Below are positions 42,786 to 44,467 of a stretch of 44,467 nt of DNA, one piece after another. The notes beneath the pieces were generated by a model, which searched no databases, was not told the origin of the DNA, and was given only the letters and a program-made list of their open reading frames with translations. The stretch is from the NCBI GenBank assembly GCA_005223375.1, contig RXOD01003853.1, positions 1 to 44,467 of the forward strand, read 5' to 3'. The stretch comes from Amoebophrya sp. AT5.2 (lineage: Eukaryota; Sar; Dinophyceae; Syndiniales; Amoebophryaceae). The translations under genes were made by a program, and so were the position numbers. Each line of letters opens with the position of its first letter. Positions within the stretch are counted from its first letter, which is position 1.

Positions 42786-44467
42786 CTTCCGTTTCTACTG
42801 CTCTCCACCAACTGCAACTACTGTCACGATGATACTTAATATATTGACCCGTCGAGTTTGTTGAAGCAATCTCCCGGTCGATTCCGATTGATTGGGCACG
42901 CCACCCGCGTGGATTGAGCCCGAAGCCAGGCTACGAGGAAGGATCTAGCACATGTTGCACGTCCAAATTCGAGTCGTACACAACACATTCATTCATATCG
43001 TTGTGCGATGCGCACCCACGAATAGTAAGTAAAAGCCTAGCCCCTATCCCTCGTCCTCGTCGAGCGCGATAGGGTTTTTCGTACACAGCCGACTCCACCC
43101 ACTCTCAGATGCGCGGCCGACCGTCTCTCTCGCACGCATTTTGTATTGATCACAGATTCCGACGAATTTCGCACTCTTCCAACGAAATCCCTCTCCGACG
43201 TCCCCTCTACCCTGATCTCGACAGCGCTCACATGCATTCTTTTCTTTCCTTTAAGCCCATGGTCTCCACCTAGTTAGATGCGTCACGTGCGCGTCCGCGT
43301 GTACGAGGAGGTGCCAGACGTCTCACGTTTAGGCTGTGTCAGAGTTCGAATCAGGCCTAGCGCGGGAACACACCTTGCATAAATTCATCGTCACACGTAG
43401 GAACTTGCAGGTCCGCCCGTAGCCCCCGAGTGGACGGATAATTTCGTCCGATGGATTTTCTTTACTTGCGTCTTTTCTATCCGCTTTTCTGTATAAGAAT
43501 ATCGCTGCGGGACAAGTAAGTACCTACTGCTGTTTTTACATGGATCATGTCGCTCTCGTGTAATACACAGGGCCCCACAATAAGGTCCTCTCCTTGTGGA
43601 TGTTCAGGAATAAGCAAATGTTGTACAGGATCGATGGATTGGTAGATCATATACGTTGTAGTTTATCCACATGTGGTGTACCCTTGTTGTGGTGGTCGTG
43701 GCCGTGCTCCTTCAACCTACGAGAGTGCTTTTTGTTGTAATCGACGGGATGACCCTTGATCTGATCGCGGCGCGGTCCTCCTCCTACTGAGATCTCCGTC
43801 GACTACTCCTTCTAGAATGCGAGGGGACGCATCTGATAGATCAATAGATATTCCTCTGCCGTCTGGCGTAGCTCCTTATGTCTGTCCTGTGGACATTAAC
43901 GACGCATTTCTTCTGGGAAGGAGAAGCAATATGACTTTCTAGAGCTAGATCCGCACAAGCAAAAATCCTCCTCCTTTCATGCAAATCAATGCAACGTGTT
44001 CAACGTCGTCTAGTCGTGCACCTTCAGCTTGGCTAGGCTTGCACTTCTTCTAGAAATCAACGGCGTCATGTAGCCCTGATGAGAGCGAATTCTTATAGCG
44101 TATGCTACGTGACGTAACGGTAACAAGTATTGGTTAGTGCCTTCTCTACTCGCTTCCGTTGCTACTTACTCTTTCGCCAGATGCTGCTTCCGCGACTTTG
44201 AGTCGAGGGATTTTTATCTTAGTGTGGCAAGCGCCGTCGCCGTCCTCGCTGCCATCCTCGACCTAGATCCCCCTTCTCCTGTACTATCGCAGAAGCAGCA
44301 GCAGCAAAACAAAGTAAGTACGAGGGCCACTCAATCCGCGAAAGATTTTACCTACGCATGGTACGGGCAGCTGGAGAAATTCTATCATTAGGATGTACTC
44401 GGGACAATCCGTTCCCACAGCGAGGGGTACCCGCCACAGGACCGAATCCCGACGGGAAGTGTGGCGG
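42786..44467. other. Intergenic stretch to window end
   Basis: No gene supported. A plus-strand frame at 44137-44391 has no ATG at its start and no family resemblance; a short CAG run and a GTAAGTACG donor-like site lie within it. The leader of the MORN gene must be near 42786. Nothing else recognised. Confidence 0.45.

Overview
This is nuclear DNA of a eukaryote. The genes are broken into short exons by introns of about 50-300 bases with GT..AG ends, and there are no prokaryotic operons or ribosome binding sites. The gene set (a calcium-dependent protein kinase with EF-hands, a C2/metacaspase-like protein, a CEP131-like ciliary protein, a MORN-repeat protein, ribosomal protein eS24) suggests an alveolate. 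All eleven gene models I can support lie on the minus strand over about 41 kb. That co-orientation resembles dinoflagellate or syndinian gene arrays, but a perkinsid or chromerid is not excluded. All exon joins below are my own reading from splice sites and phase, without transcript data.

Layout, low to high coordinate (all genes read right to left): a 17-bp minisatellite (1-408); a very large intronless membrane protein (1593-6434); an 8-exon C2/coiled-coil/degenerate-metacaspase protein (7321-13285); a 4-exon CDPK (14420-16516); a RING-finger protein (17874-19130); a membrane-anchored coiled-coil protein (19909-20820); a plus-strand LINE remnant (about 20955-21355) and a doubtful small membrane ORF (21920-22300); a 6-exon long coiled-coil protein with a possible Hook-like head (22600-27188); a 3-exon CEP131-like protein (28199-31012); a 7-exon helical protein reminiscent of lipid-droplet coats (32805-34642); a 3-exon eS24 gene (35147-35958); a 4-exon protein of unknown role (36958-39120); and a 5-exon MORN protein (41421-42785). 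The remainder is intergenic, with small repeats.

Several products point to the cytoskeleton and flagellum: CEP131-like, MORN, and three long coiled-coil proteins. This fits an organism with a flagellated stage and a calcium-signalling kinase typical of alveolates. The most notable points are the metacaspase-like protein that has lost both catalytic residues, and the splice donors: 15 of the 31 I could place begin GTAC and only one is GTAAGT. A near-perfect hairpin also spans a CDPK splice acceptor. No rRNA, tRNA, CRISPR or complete mobile element was found.
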